64,000 nt of DNA, from positions 248,001 through 312,000 of the forward strand of contig JAIUOO010000002.1 of NCBI GenBank assembly GCA_020161695.1. Direction: 5' to 3'. Shown piece by piece: positions 1 to 8,273 of the stretch. Positions within the stretch are counted from its first letter, which is position 1, and every line of letters starts with the position of its first letter. This DNA is from Pseudomonadota bacterium (GTDB taxonomy: Bacteria > Pseudomonadota > Alphaproteobacteria > Rhizobiales > Phreatobacteraceae). Both the position numbers and the translations under genes were made by a program. The notes under the pieces are model-generated. The model was not told where the DNA came from. It saw only the letters and a program-made list of their open reading frames with translations, and searched no databases.

Positions 1-1
1 C

Positions 2-1429
2 GGCCTCGTCGTTCATCGCGGCAACCAGGTGCTGTTCGCCAACCGTACCGTGCTCGACTGGATCGGCTTCGCCGACGCCCCGGCGCTGGAACAGGCCGGT
101 GGCATCGCACGGCTTTTCGCCAGCGACCGCGCGCAGGGCGAGGGCAATGACAGCGTCACGCTGACCGCGCGCGATGGTTCGACCATCGCCGTCGACGCAC
201 GCCTGACGAAGACGACATGGTCCGGCGAGCCGGCCTTCCTGTTCACGCTGCGCCGGCCGGAAGCGAGCGCCGATGCCGAGAGCGAAGCGGCCGATCTCGC
301 CGAGCTGCGCGGCCGCCTCGACGAGGTCGAACAGATCCTCGACACCGCGACCGACGGCATCGTCATCGTCAATGCCGACGCCTCGATCGAAAGCATGAAC
401 CGCTCGGCGGAAGCCCTGTTCGGCTACGAATCCGCCGAGGTGAAGGGCCGCAGCGTCACCGCGCTGTTCGCGCCCGAAAGCCATCGCTCGGCGCTCGACT
501 ATTGCGACGGGCTCCTGTCCAACGGCGTCGCCAGCATCCTCAACGACGGCCGCCAGATCATCGGCCGGGTGAAGCAGGGCGGACTGATCCCGCTCTACAT
601 GACCATGGGCCGCACGGGGCCGGCGGGAAAGCCGAAGCTTGCCGCGGTGTTCCGCGACATGACCCAGTGGAAGAAGGCCGAGGAGGACCTCGTCGCGGCC
701 AAGCGTCAGGCCGAGCAGGCCTCGTCGCAGAAGTCGGACTTCCTCGCCAAGATCAGCCACGAGATCCGCACGCCCCTCAACGCCATCATCGGCTTCTCCG
801 AGGTGATGATGGAGGAGCGCTTCGGCCCGGTCGGCAACGAGCGCTATCGCGACTACCTCAAGGACATCCATTCCTCCGGTGGCCACGTCCTGTCGCTGAT
901 CAACGACCTGCTGGACCTCTCCAAGATCGAAGCCGGCAAGCTGGAACTGTCCTTCACCAGCGTCGATCTCAACGACATCATCCAGTCGACGGTCGCGATC
1001 ATGCAGCCGCAGGCGAACCGCGAACGCGTCATCATCCGCTCCTCGCTCCAGCCGCGCCTGCCGAACGTGGTGGCGGATTCCCGCTCGCTCCGGCAGATCG
1101 TGCTGAACCTTCTGTCGAACTCGGTGAAATTCACCCCGGCCGGCGGCCAGATCATCGTCTCGACGGCCCTGTCGGATGCGGGCGAGGCGGTGCTGCGCGT
1201 GCGCGACACCGGCGTCGGCATGACGGAGACCGAACTGCGCGCCGCCATGGAGCCGTTCCGGCAGGTCGCGACTTCCAATCCGCGCGCGGCCAAGGGCACC
1301 GGGCTCGGCCTGCCGCTGACCAAGGCGCTGGTGGAAGCCAATCGCGCATCGTTCGGCATCTCCTCGACGCCGAACCAGGGCACGCTGGTGGAAGTGGTGT
1401 TCCCGCCGACTCGGGTTCTGGCGGAGTAG
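2..1429 (+). CDS. PAS-domain sensor histidine kinase, PdhS-like (5' end outside window)
   Basis: The reading frame is open at the left edge: codons from position 2 already read as PAS-domain sequence (GLVVHRGNQVLFANRT), so the true start lies upstream. A second PAS domain spans roughly 320-680. The dimerisation/phosphoacceptor helix follows with the H-box HEIRTPLNAIIGFSEVM (phospho-His codon at 758), then an ATPase domain with N-box NLLSNSVKF, G1 box DTGVGM and G2 box GTGLGLPL. The H-box context, including ERFGPVGNERYRDYLKDI, is typical of the PdhS/PleC/DivJ-like kinases that feed the DivK/CtrA cell-cycle network in Alphaproteobacteria. No membrane segment is visible in the part present. The exact kinase within that family cannot be named from this fragment. 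It converges on prmA. Confidence 0.88.
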   Translation, partial: GLVVHRGNQVLFANRTVLDWIGFADAPALEQAGGIARLFASDRAQGEGNDSVTLTARDGSTIAVDARLTKTTWSGEPAFLFTLRRPEASADAESEAADLAELRGRLDEVEQILDTATDGIVIVNADASIESMNRSAEALFGYESAEVKGRSVTALFAPESHRSALDYCDGLLSNGVASILNDGRQIIGRVKQGGLIPLYMTMGRTGPAGKPKLAAVFRDMTQWKKAEEDLVAAKRQAEQASSQKSDFLAKISHEIRTPLNAIIGFSEVMMEERFGPVGNERYRDYLKDIHSSGGHVLSLINDLLDLSKIEAGKLELSFTSVDLNDIIQSTVAIMQPQANRERVIIRSSLQPRLPNVVADSRSLRQIVLNLLSNSVKFTPAGGQIIVSTALSDAGEAVLRVRDTGVGMTETELRAAMEPFRQVATSNPRAAKGTGLGLPLTKALVEANRASFGISSTPNQGTLVEVVFPPTRVLAE

Positions 1430-1439
1430 CGTCGGTCCA

Positions 1440-1456
1440 GCCGGCATGCTGCCGGC
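1440..1456. terminator. Small GC stem-loop between convergent genes
   Basis: GCCGGC, a 5-base loop ATGCT, then GCCGGC, just after the kinase stop codon (1429) and before the prmA stop (1531). No T-run follows on either strand, so at best it is a weak or factor-assisted terminator. Confidence 0.35.
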
Positions 1457-1530
1457 GCACTTGCCGAACGTGCCCGAAACCTACCGGAGCAGCGTTACGC
1501 TGTCAAGCATATTTTCCTAGAACGCCGCGA

Positions 1531-2433
1531 CTAACGCCCGCGGCGCATGGTCAGCGTCACCCATCCCTCGATCTCCTCGCGCATGACGAGGCGCAGGCCC
1601 CGCGCGCGATAGGCCGAGACCACCAGATTCGCGTGCGGCGGGATGATGCCCGACAGGACCACCGTGCCGCCCGGCGCAACCAGCCGGCAAAGATCGGTCG
1701 ACAGGCCGACCAGCGGGCGCGGCAGGATATTGGCGAGGACGAGATCGTAGGGACCGCCACGCCGGAAGCGGGCGTCCTTCAGCCCGGCCGCGTGGATCGC
1801 ATGGACATAGTTGCGCGCCTTGTTCAGCACCGCGTTCTCGCGCGCCGCGATGACCGAGACGAGATCGATGTCGGAAGCGAGAACCGGGACGCGGTTGCGC
1901 AGGCCCGCCGCGATGGCGAGCACGCCCGTGCCGGTGCCGACATCCAGCGGCCGGAAGGAGCGGCGCGCCTTGGCGAGCCGGTCGATGGCGCGCAGGCAGC
2001 CGAGCGTCGTACCGTGATGACCCGTGCCGAAGGCAAGAGCCGCCTCGATCTCGATGGGGATGGCGTTGGGCGCGACCTTGTCGCGGTCATGCGAGCCGAA
2101 GACGGTGAAGCGCCCGGCCTGCACGGGCTTCAGCCCGTCGAGGGAGGTTCGCACCCAGTCCTTGGACTCGATAGCGTGGAAGGTGAGGCAGGCGGCGACC
2201 GCCTCGCCCGCCGCGACGCGGACGAGTTCGCGGACATTGGCCTCGTCAGGGGCCTCGCGAAAGAACACCTCGACCAGCCAGATGCGGCCGTCCGGCGCCT
2301 CGAAGGCGGCGACCGCCGTCTCGGCGGGATCGAACGTCTCGGAGACGATGTCGGCGACGCGCCGCGCCGCCTTCTCCGAGGTTTCGAGCCGCATCAGGTG
2401 GGTGGGCGAGACGGGGTGCAGGCCTTCGAGCAT
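1531..2433 (-). CDS. prmA: Ribosomal protein L11 methyltransferase PrmA
   Basis: A 300-residue SAM-dependent methyltransferase that trimethylates ribosomal protein L11 in the cytoplasm. The C-terminal Rossmann domain carries motif I as DVGTGTGVLAIA, the acidic motif II SDIDLVSV and the substrate-side NILPRPL motif that corresponds to the N-I/P-L signature of this family. The N-terminal third is the L11-binding domain. Length matches family members of about 290-300 residues. It is transcribed alone, convergent with the histidine kinase and divergent from the hypothetical gene at 2547. The start at 2433 gives a normal N-terminus. Confidence 0.93.
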   Translation of the reverse strand: MLEGLHPVSPTHLMRLETSEKAARRVADIVSETFDPAETAVAAFEAPDGRIWLVEVFFREAPDEANVRELVRVAAGEAVAACLTFHAIESKDWVRTSLDGLKPVQAGRFTVFGSHDRDKVAPNAIPIEIEAALAFGTGHHGTTLGCLRAIDRLAKARRSFRPLDVGTGTGVLAIAAGLRNRVPVLASDIDLVSVIAARENAVLNKARNYVHAIHAAGLKDARFRRGGPYDLVLANILPRPLVGLSTDLCRLVAPGGTVVLSGIIPPHANLVVSAYRARGLRLVMREEIEGWVTLTMRRGR

Positions 2434-2546
2434 GGCGCGTGATAGCGCCGGCGGGGCGTTCTGTCACCCGGCAGCGGAGCAACGGCCGGCCTTGAACAGA
2501 CCTGCCGGCCCGGCGAGGATGGCAGGCGCCTCCCGGAGACCGCCCG

Positions 2547-3221
2547 ATGCCCGATCTTCAGTTCCGCTGCACCTGCGGCGACATCGGCCACCGCCCTTCG
2601 CTGGCGGGTCAGCCATGGGCGACGGTGGCAGCCTATGCCGGCAGCGCGGTCCAGTGGCATGCGAGCCGCGCCTCGGCGCTGCGAAGGGAGGCACCCTTCT
2701 CGCTTCTGCCGCGCGCGCCGGCGGTCGGCGAGCGCCACTGGCTCAAGGTTACGCTGCCGTTCGCTGCCGTCGTCGACGAGGTGTTCTGGAGCCTGTTCGA
2801 GCCGCCGCTGATCTCATGGAACAGCGTCGACCAAGACACGACGCCCGAGGACATCCGCGCGCTGTCGCTGGTGCGCTGCCGCCTTCTCGCCGGCGAAGAG
2901 ACCGACGCGCGCAGCGGCATCGCGGAAGTGGAAGTCGAGGCGGTCACGACGCTGGGCGATCTTCTCGCCCTAAACCCGGTGCCCTATGCCCCGCCGGCCG
3001 ATTTCTGGCGCTTGCTGCTGCACAATGGCTGGGATGCGACGCGCATCGACGGCTTCATCCATGTCGAAGGCAATATCGAAGGCGACGAGGGCGCCTGGGC
3101 GCTCATCCGCGAGAGCGGGGCTGACCGCGACCTCGTGCTCTATTGCTCGTGGGGGTTCCACACGGACCATGTCTGGGCCGGCCGCGCGCGCCTGCCGGCG
3201 GACGGACCACGGCTCGACTAA
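2547..3221 (+). CDS. Hypothetical protein, 224 aa, possible Cys-containing N-terminus
   Basis: I do not recognise this family. The protein starts MPDLQFRCTCGDIGH, giving a short Cys-x-Cys near the N-terminus. It has no signal peptide, no membrane segment and no obvious catalytic motif. It is acidic and rich in Trp (for example WSLFEPPLISWN and YCSWGFHTDHVW), suggesting a compact globular domain. A GGAG sequence lies upstream of the ATG. It is divergent from prmA (113-base gap) and its stop is 9 bases from the stop of convergent uvrD. Codon use resembles its neighbours, so it is a native gene. Confidence 0.7.
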   Translation: MPDLQFRCTCGDIGHRPSLAGQPWATVAAYAGSAVQWHASRASALRREAPFSLLPRAPAVGERHWLKVTLPFAAVVDEVFWSLFEPPLISWNSVDQDTTPEDIRALSLVRCRLLAGEETDARSGIAEVEVEAVTTLGDLLALNPVPYAPPADFWRLLLHNGWDATRIDGFIHVEGNIEGDEGAWALIRESGADRDLVLYCSWGFHTDHVWAGRARLPADGPRLD

Positions 3222-3230
3222 TGCGCCTCG

Positions 3231-5663
3231 TCACGCCGCCTGCACGAAACTGTCGACCACCTTCTTCTCACCGGCCTTGTCGAACTGCACGGTCAGCTTG
3301 TTGCCGTCGGCGGCGACCACGTCGCCATAGCCGAACTTCAGGTGGAACACGCGGTCGCCGGGCTGGTAGCGCGAGGGCTCGCCGGACGACTTGGCGATCA
3401 GTTCGCCGTCGATGGTGCGCCCGCCGCCCGAGCGATCCGTCAGCCGGCCCTGGAAGCCGCCGCGCCCTTCCGCGAAGGTCGAGCCGAAGGCCTGGCTGCC
3501 GGAGCGGCCGGTGAAGCGCGCCTGCGCGTCGGCAAGAGCCTTCTGCGCCTGCGCGCGCTGCCAGCCGGGGGTCGAGTAGGTCGAGGAAAAGGTCTCGACC
3601 TTGTCGAAACGGCTCTGACCGAAATTGCCACGCCCCATGCCGCCATAGCCGGACGTGCCGAGGCCCTCGGATATCTCGACATGGTCGGACGGCAGGTCGT
3701 TGACGAAGCGGCTCGGCACGGTCGACTGCCAGAGGCCGTGGATGCGGCGGTTGCCGGCGAAGTAGATCTTCGCCCGGCGCCGTGCCCGGGTGATCCCGAC
3801 ATAGGCCAGCCGCCGCTCCTCCTCGAGGCCGGCGCGGCCGTTCTCGTCCAGCGAGCGCTGGTGCGGGAAAAGCCCCTCTTCCCAGCCCGGCAGGAACACC
3901 GTGTCGAACTCCAGCCCCTTGGCGGAGTGCAGGGTCATGATCGACACGGCGTCCTCGATCTCGCCCTCGCCGCGCGCCTCGGTCACCAGCGCGATATGTT
4001 CGAGGAACCCGGCGAGGTTCTCGAATTCCTCCATGGAGCGGACCAGTTCCTTGAGGTTTTCCAGCCGGCCCGCGCCTTCGGCGGTCTTGTCCTTCTGCCA
4101 CATCTCCGTGTAGCCGCTCTCGTCCAGCACGAGCTGGGCGAGCTCCGAATGCGGCATGGCCTCGATCTGACCGGCCCAGCGGTCGAAATTCTCGATGAGC
4201 CCTTTCAGCGCATTGCGCGCCTTGGGCTTCATCTCCTCGGTCTCGACCAGCACCCGCGCGGCCTGCATCAGCGGCACGCCCTGCGCGCGCGCGTGGTCGT
4301 GAAGCTGCTGGAGCGTCGCGTCGCCGAGGCCGCGCTTCGGCGTGTTGACGATGCGCTCGAAGGCGAGGTCGTCGGAGCCTTGCGCGACGCAGCGCAGATA
4401 GGCCAGCGCGTCGCGGATTTCGAGGCGCTCGTAGAAGCGCGGGCCGCCGATGACCCGGTAAGGCAGGCCGATCGTGATGAACCGGTCCTCGAACTCGCGC
4501 ATCTGGAACGAGGCGCGCACCAGGATGGCGGTGCCGTTGAGCGGCTGGCCCTGCCGCTGGATCTGCTCCAGCTCCTCGCCGACGGAGCGCGCCTCCTCCT
4601 CGGAATCCCAGACGGAGGTCAGCGTCGGCTTGTCGCCGTCCTCGCCGTCGGTGAACAGCGTCTTGCCGAGCCGGCCCTCGTTGTGGGCGATCAGATGGGC
4701 GGCAGCGGCGAGGATGTGGCCGGTCGAGCGATAGTTCCGTTCGAGACGGATGACGGTGGCGCCGGGAAAATCCTTGTCGAAGCGCAGGATGTTGTCGACC
4801 TCGGCGCCGCGCCAGCCATAGATCGACTGGTCGTCGTCGCCGACGCAGCAGATGTTCTGCGGCCGGCCCTCCTGCCGCTGCGCCAGCAGGCGCAGCCAGA
4901 GATACTGGGCGACGTTGGTGTCCTGGTACTCGTCGACCAGGATGAACTTGAACTTGCGCTGGTACTCGGCGAGCACGTCGTCGTTCTCGCGGAACAGGCG
5001 GATGGTCTCCAGCAACAGGTCGCCGAAATCGACCGCGTTCAGCACCTTCAGCCGCGCCTGATAGTCGGCATAGAGCCGCAGGCCCATGCCGTTGGCATAG
5101 GCCGCCGCTTCTCCGGCCGGCACCTTGTCGGGGGTCAGCGCCCGGTTCTTCCAGCCGTCGATGGCCCCTGCCAGCACGCGCGCCGGCCAGCGCTTCTCGT
5201 CGATGTTCTCGGCCTGGATGAGCTGCTTCAGCAGGCGGATCTGGTCGTCGGTGTCGAGGATGGTGAAGCCGGACTTCAGGCCGACCAGTTCGGCATGACG
5301 GCGCAGGATCTTGACGCCGGTCGCGTGGAACGTGCCGAGCCAGGGCATGCCCTCCACCGCCTCGCCGACGAGATGGGCGACGCGCTCCTTCATTTCGCGC
5401 GCCGCCTTGTTGGTGAAGGTCACCGCGAGGATTTCGGAGGGAAAGGCCCGGCGCTGCGACAGGATATGGGCGATGCGCGTGGTCAACACCCGCGTCTTGC
5501 CGGTGCCGGCGCCGGCCAGCACCAGAACCGGGCCGTCGATCGTCTCGACGGCGGCGCGCTGTTCGGGATTGAGGCCGGCGAGATAACCCGCGGCGGCCTG
5601 GCTGCCGCGGGCGGCCATGGCCCGTTCGGCAAGGCTTGGCTGACGCTGGGCGGGGTCTGTCAT
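3231..5663 (-). CDS. uvrD: UvrD/PcrA-type superfamily I DNA helicase
   Basis: An 810-residue ATP-dependent 3'-5' DNA helicase of the UvrD/PcrA/Rep group, used in nucleotide-excision and mismatch repair and removal of stalled complexes. Motifs appear in order: Q-motif region LNPEQRAAVE, Walker A GAGTGKT (residues 51-57), motif II DEYQDTN, motif III CVGDDDQSIYGWRG, motif IV with RLERNYRS, motif V SIMTLHSAKGLEFDTVF and motif VI VGITRARRRAKI. The C-terminus ends in the Tudor-like patch with FHLKFGYGDV that PcrA/UvrD proteins use for RNA polymerase contact. Full length; monocistronic. It is called uvrD because that is the usual name in this class; PcrA would be equally valid. Confidence 0.94.
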   Translation of the reverse strand: MTDPAQRQPSLAERAMAARGSQAAAGYLAGLNPEQRAAVETIDGPVLVLAGAGTGKTRVLTTRIAHILSQRRAFPSEILAVTFTNKAAREMKERVAHLVGEAVEGMPWLGTFHATGVKILRRHAELVGLKSGFTILDTDDQIRLLKQLIQAENIDEKRWPARVLAGAIDGWKNRALTPDKVPAGEAAAYANGMGLRLYADYQARLKVLNAVDFGDLLLETIRLFRENDDVLAEYQRKFKFILVDEYQDTNVAQYLWLRLLAQRQEGRPQNICCVGDDDQSIYGWRGAEVDNILRFDKDFPGATVIRLERNYRSTGHILAAAAHLIAHNEGRLGKTLFTDGEDGDKPTLTSVWDSEEEARSVGEELEQIQRQGQPLNGTAILVRASFQMREFEDRFITIGLPYRVIGGPRFYERLEIRDALAYLRCVAQGSDDLAFERIVNTPKRGLGDATLQQLHDHARAQGVPLMQAARVLVETEEMKPKARNALKGLIENFDRWAGQIEAMPHSELAQLVLDESGYTEMWQKDKTAEGAGRLENLKELVRSMEEFENLAGFLEHIALVTEARGEGEIEDAVSIMTLHSAKGLEFDTVFLPGWEEGLFPHQRSLDENGRAGLEEERRLAYVGITRARRRAKIYFAGNRRIHGLWQSTVPSRFVNDLPSDHVEISEGLGTSGYGGMGRGNFGQSRFDKVETFSSTYSTPGWQRAQAQKALADAQARFTGRSGSQAFGSTFAEGRGGFQGRLTDRSGGGRTIDGELIAKSSGEPSRYQPGDRVFHLKFGYGDVVAADGNKLTVQFDKAGEKKVVDSFVQAA

Positions 5664-5761
5664 GACGTGCGGATGTTCCGATTCGGTTCTCGCCCAAAAT
5701 GGGCGTTCCGGGGCCGGAAGCCAACCCGCAGGCTATCCCCGCGCCAAAGGCCTGAAACGAA

Positions 5762-5786
5762 AAGGGCCGGCGCGCGGCCGGCCCTT
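5762..5786 (-). terminator. Rho-independent terminator of the L,D-transpeptidase gene
   Basis: A perfect 10-bp stem (AAGGGCCGGC / GCCGGCCCTT) with a 5-base loop lies 25 bases past the stop codon of the minus-strand gene. Read on the minus strand the stem is followed by TTCGTTT, so together with the last stem bases there is a T-rich tract. Good canonical terminator. Confidence 0.75.
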
Positions 5787-5811
5787 CCAAAGATGAGGTA
5801 TCGCGGTGGGG

Positions 5812-6435
5812 TCAGCGCAGGACGACGACCCGGGTGCCGACGCGCACGCGGCTGTAGAGGTCGGTCACGTCGTCGTTGGTCAGGCGGAAGCAGCCCGAGG
5901 ACACCGCCGTGCCGATCGTGTGCGGCTCGTTGGAGCCGTGGATCCTGTAGAGCGACGAGCCGAGATAGAGCGCCCGCGCGCCGAGCGGGTTCTCCGGACC
6001 GCCGGCCATGAAGCGCGGCAGGTCGGGGCGGCGGCGCAGCATGGCGGCCGGCGGGCGCCAGTCCGGCCACTCGGCCTTGCGGGTGATGGTCTGGTTGCCA
6101 CCCCAGGAAAAGCCCGGACGGCCGACGCCGACGCCGTAACGGATCGCGGTGCCGCCCGCCTGGACCAGATAGAGGCGGCGCTCCTGCGTGTTGATCACCA
6201 CGGTGCCCGGCGCATAGCGGCCGGCAAAGGACACGGTCTCGCGCGGAACGGCCGAGACGCCGGTGCCGGGACGCGGCCCGCCATCGGTGCGCGCCATGGT
6301 GCGCATGGGCTGGTTGGTCGCCGGGTCGATGATGACCTGCTCGCCCGAACCGAAATTGACGAACTGCGCCTGGGCGGCCGAGGCGCCGAGGAGGAGAGCC
6401 GCCGCCGTGGCGAGGATGGGCACGAAGCGCCGCAT
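5812..6435 (-). CDS. Exported L,D-transpeptidase (YkuD fold)
   Basis: A 207-residue periplasmic enzyme that makes 3-3 peptidoglycan crosslinks or attaches proteins to peptidoglycan. The catalytic motif HTIGTAVSSGCFRLTN contains the family pattern H-x13-S-x-G-C-x-R near the C-terminus. The start at 6435 (MRRFVPILATAAALLLG) gives a clear signal peptide ending ASAAQAQ; the longer reading from 6498 would bury it. An AAGGT ribosome-binding site precedes this ATG. A perfect terminator follows the stop. It is divergent from hslO. Substrate specificity (crosslink versus anchoring) cannot be decided. Confidence 0.88.
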   Translation of the reverse strand: MRRFVPILATAAALLLGASAAQAQFVNFGSGEQVIIDPATNQPMRTMARTDGGPRPGTGVSAVPRETVSFAGRYAPGTVVINTQERRLYLVQAGGTAIRYGVGVGRPGFSWGGNQTITRKAEWPDWRPPAAMLRRRPDLPRFMAGGPENPLGARALYLGSSLYRIHGSNEPHTIGTAVSSGCFRLTNDDVTDLYSRVRVGTRVVVLR

Positions 6436-6530
6436 GGATGCACCTTGACCTTCTGAACGCGGTTGACCAGCGCCGGGAACCGGCAGGGCCCCGATCATGC
6501 AACACCGCCGGTTGGATAGACCTTAATCGC

Positions 6531-6547
6531 CGGTTGCAATGCAACCG
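6531..6547. promoter_or_regulatory. Inverted repeat in the divergent ldt/hslO promoter region
   Basis: CGGTTGC, 3 bases AAT, GCAACCG: perfect 7-bp arms midway between two divergent genes. The size and spacing are those of a dimeric repressor or activator site. The binding protein is unknown. Confidence 0.4.
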
Positions 6548-6735
6548 TGACGCGATGCCCGCCCTGGGCGGAAAGCCACGTTTCCTCACGCAGTGTGACC
6601 GCCGCGCAACGCTCATGCACGGGACGAAAGGCAGGGCTGCGGCCGGGTTGGAGCAGACCGCCCCGTCTCACCGAAACGTGATGACCGCCCGCGCGACCTC
6701 TCGCAATCGCCGGGATGACCGGCCATATAGGCGCC

Positions 6736-7710
6736 ATGTCCACGATCCCCGATATCACCCACGGCGCCGACGACATCGTCGTGCCCTTCCAGGTCGACGA
6801 GCTCGACCTGCGCGGCCGCGTCGCCCGCCTCGGCCATTCCGTCACCACGATGATCGACCGCCACGGCTACCCGCCGCCGGTGGCGCGGGTGCTCGCCGAG
6901 GCGACGGCGCTCACGCTGCTGCTCGGCACCGGCCTCAAATTCGATGGCCGGCTGATCCTGCAGACGCAGACCGACGGGCCGATCCGCATGGTGGTGGTCG
7001 ACGTGACGACGCCCGACCGTGTGCGTGCGCTGGTCCGTTTCGATGCCGACAGGGTGGAGGAGGCGGTTGCCGCCGGCCATGGCGACCCCGCGAGCCTGAT
7101 CGGCAGCGGGCAGTTGGTCATGACCATCGACCAGGGCGGCGACATGCAGCGCTACCAGGGCATCGTCGCGCTCGAGGGCCAGGGGCTGGAGAAGGCCGCC
7201 GACCGCTATTTCCTGCAGTCGGAGCAGATCGACACGCGCGTGCGTCTCGCCGCCGCAGAGGAATATGTCGCGGAAGACGGCCACATGCGGCGCGCATGGC
7301 GGGCCGGCGGCATGCTGGTCCAGCACCTGCCGAAATCGGGCGAGGCTGTGGCCCGCGACCTCCATCCGGGCGATGCACCGGAAGGCACGCTGCCGCCCGA
7401 GCCGCACGAGGCCTGGGCCGAGGCGCGCGCGCTGACCGACACGATCGGCGACGACGAACTGGTCGACCGCACCCTGTCTCCCGAGCGGCTGCTGTTCCGG
7501 CTGTTCCACGAGCGCGGCGTCCGGGTGTTCGACGCGCAGGACGTGGCCGAGCACTGCACCTGTTCGCGCCACCGCATCGAGAACCTCGTGAAGAGCTTCA
7601 CGGTGGACGAGCGGCGCGACATGGTCGAGGACGGGCAGATCACCGTGACCTGCGAATATTGCTCGACGAGCTACCGGTTCGCGCCGTCGGAGTTCGACTC
7701 GGTCGAGTAG
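6736..7710 (+). CDS. hslO: Hsp33 redox-regulated holdase chaperone
   Basis: A cytoplasmic chaperone activated by oxidation. The C-terminal zinc/redox switch is present: a Cys-x-Cys (CTCSRHR) followed about 30 residues later by Cys-x-x-Cys (CEYCSTSY). The N-terminal core with VTTMIDRHGYPPPVARVLAEA and GLKFDGRLILQTQTDGP fits the family. Two ATGs are possible; I prefer 6736 (MSTIPDITHGADDIVVPF) because Hsp33 relatives have short N-termini, while 6715 adds seven residues without a better ribosome-binding site. In relatives the gene often sits beside arginine biosynthesis genes; here it is next to a thioesterase with a convergent 18-base gap. Confidence 0.92.
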   Translation: MSTIPDITHGADDIVVPFQVDELDLRGRVARLGHSVTTMIDRHGYPPPVARVLAEATALTLLLGTGLKFDGRLILQTQTDGPIRMVVVDVTTPDRVRALVRFDADRVEEAVAAGHGDPASLIGSGQLVMTIDQGGDMQRYQGIVALEGQGLEKAADRYFLQSEQIDTRVRLAAAEEYVAEDGHMRRAWRAGGMLVQHLPKSGEAVARDLHPGDAPEGTLPPEPHEAWAEARALTDTIGDDELVDRTLSPERLLFRLFHERGVRVFDAQDVAEHCTCSRHRIENLVKSFTVDERRDMVEDGQITVTCEYCSTSYRFAPSEFDSVE

Positions 7711-7728
7711 CCTTTCGGGCGCGCGGCG

Positions 7729-8193
7729 TCAGGCCTTCGGCGGGAACAGCCGGTAGGTGCAGACGCCTTCGGCGATGACCGCGCCGCTCTCGGCCAGAAC
7801 CTCGATGCGGACGAAGGCGACGCTCCTGCCGCCACCGGTGCGCACCGCGCGGACGGTGAGCAGGCCTTCCCGCGCCGTGCCGAGATAGTTGATCGTCAAC
7901 GACAGGGTCGCGCCCGCGGGACCGCGCTCTTCCGCGTCCCCGCCCCTGCCATCCGACAGCGTCGCCGGACCACCGAGCGCGGCATAGCCGGCGGCGGCAT
8001 CGATCAGCGTCGCGACAAGACCGCCATGGAGATTGCCGCCACGGTTCATGAAGTCCGGTCGGATCGGACAGGTGATGACCGCGCGCCCCTCGCCCCACTC
8101 GGCCACCTTCCAGCCGATGACCCTGTGAAACGGGCTGTGGCGGTGCGGCGGATGCAGTTCGGGCGCGCCGGCCTGTTCGGTCGTCTCAGCCAT
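7729..8193 (-). CDS. PaaI-family hotdog thioesterase
   Basis: A 154-residue acyl-CoA thioesterase-like protein. The hotdog signature NRGGNLHGGLVATLIDAA, with the HGG turn and the central helix, and the strand LSLTINYLGTAREG fit the PaaI/YbgC-type group. The frame remains open far upstream but that extension is the antisense of the glycosyltransferase gene. The ATG at 8193 (MAETTEQAGAPELH) is the natural start. The natural substrate is not predictable from sequence; a role in releasing stalled acyl- or phenylacetyl-CoA is the family theme. Confidence 0.85.
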   Translation of the reverse strand: MAETTEQAGAPELHPPHRHSPFHRVIGWKVAEWGEGRAVITCPIRPDFMNRGGNLHGGLVATLIDAAAGYAALGGPATLSDGRGGDAEERGPAGATLSLTINYLGTAREGLLTVRAVRTGGGRSVAFVRIEVLAESGAVIAEGVCTYRLFPPKA

Positions 8194-8273
8194 GCCGCCG
8201 GTTTCCTCTGTCGATTGCCTGCATGCAGCCAGCTTGTGAGGCGTCGGGCGGGCGCTGACAACCTGTCCGGAGG

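Noticed and set aside
217..2442. A 741-residue open frame on the plus strand over the kinase and prmA
   Set aside because: It is Arg/Pro/Gly-rich frame-shadow sequence of two well-supported genes in other frames, typical in high-GC DNA.
3268..6011. Very long open frames (840 and 889 residues) covering uvrD on both strands
   Set aside because: No family features and low-complexity composition; uvrD with all helicase motifs occupies the same DNA.
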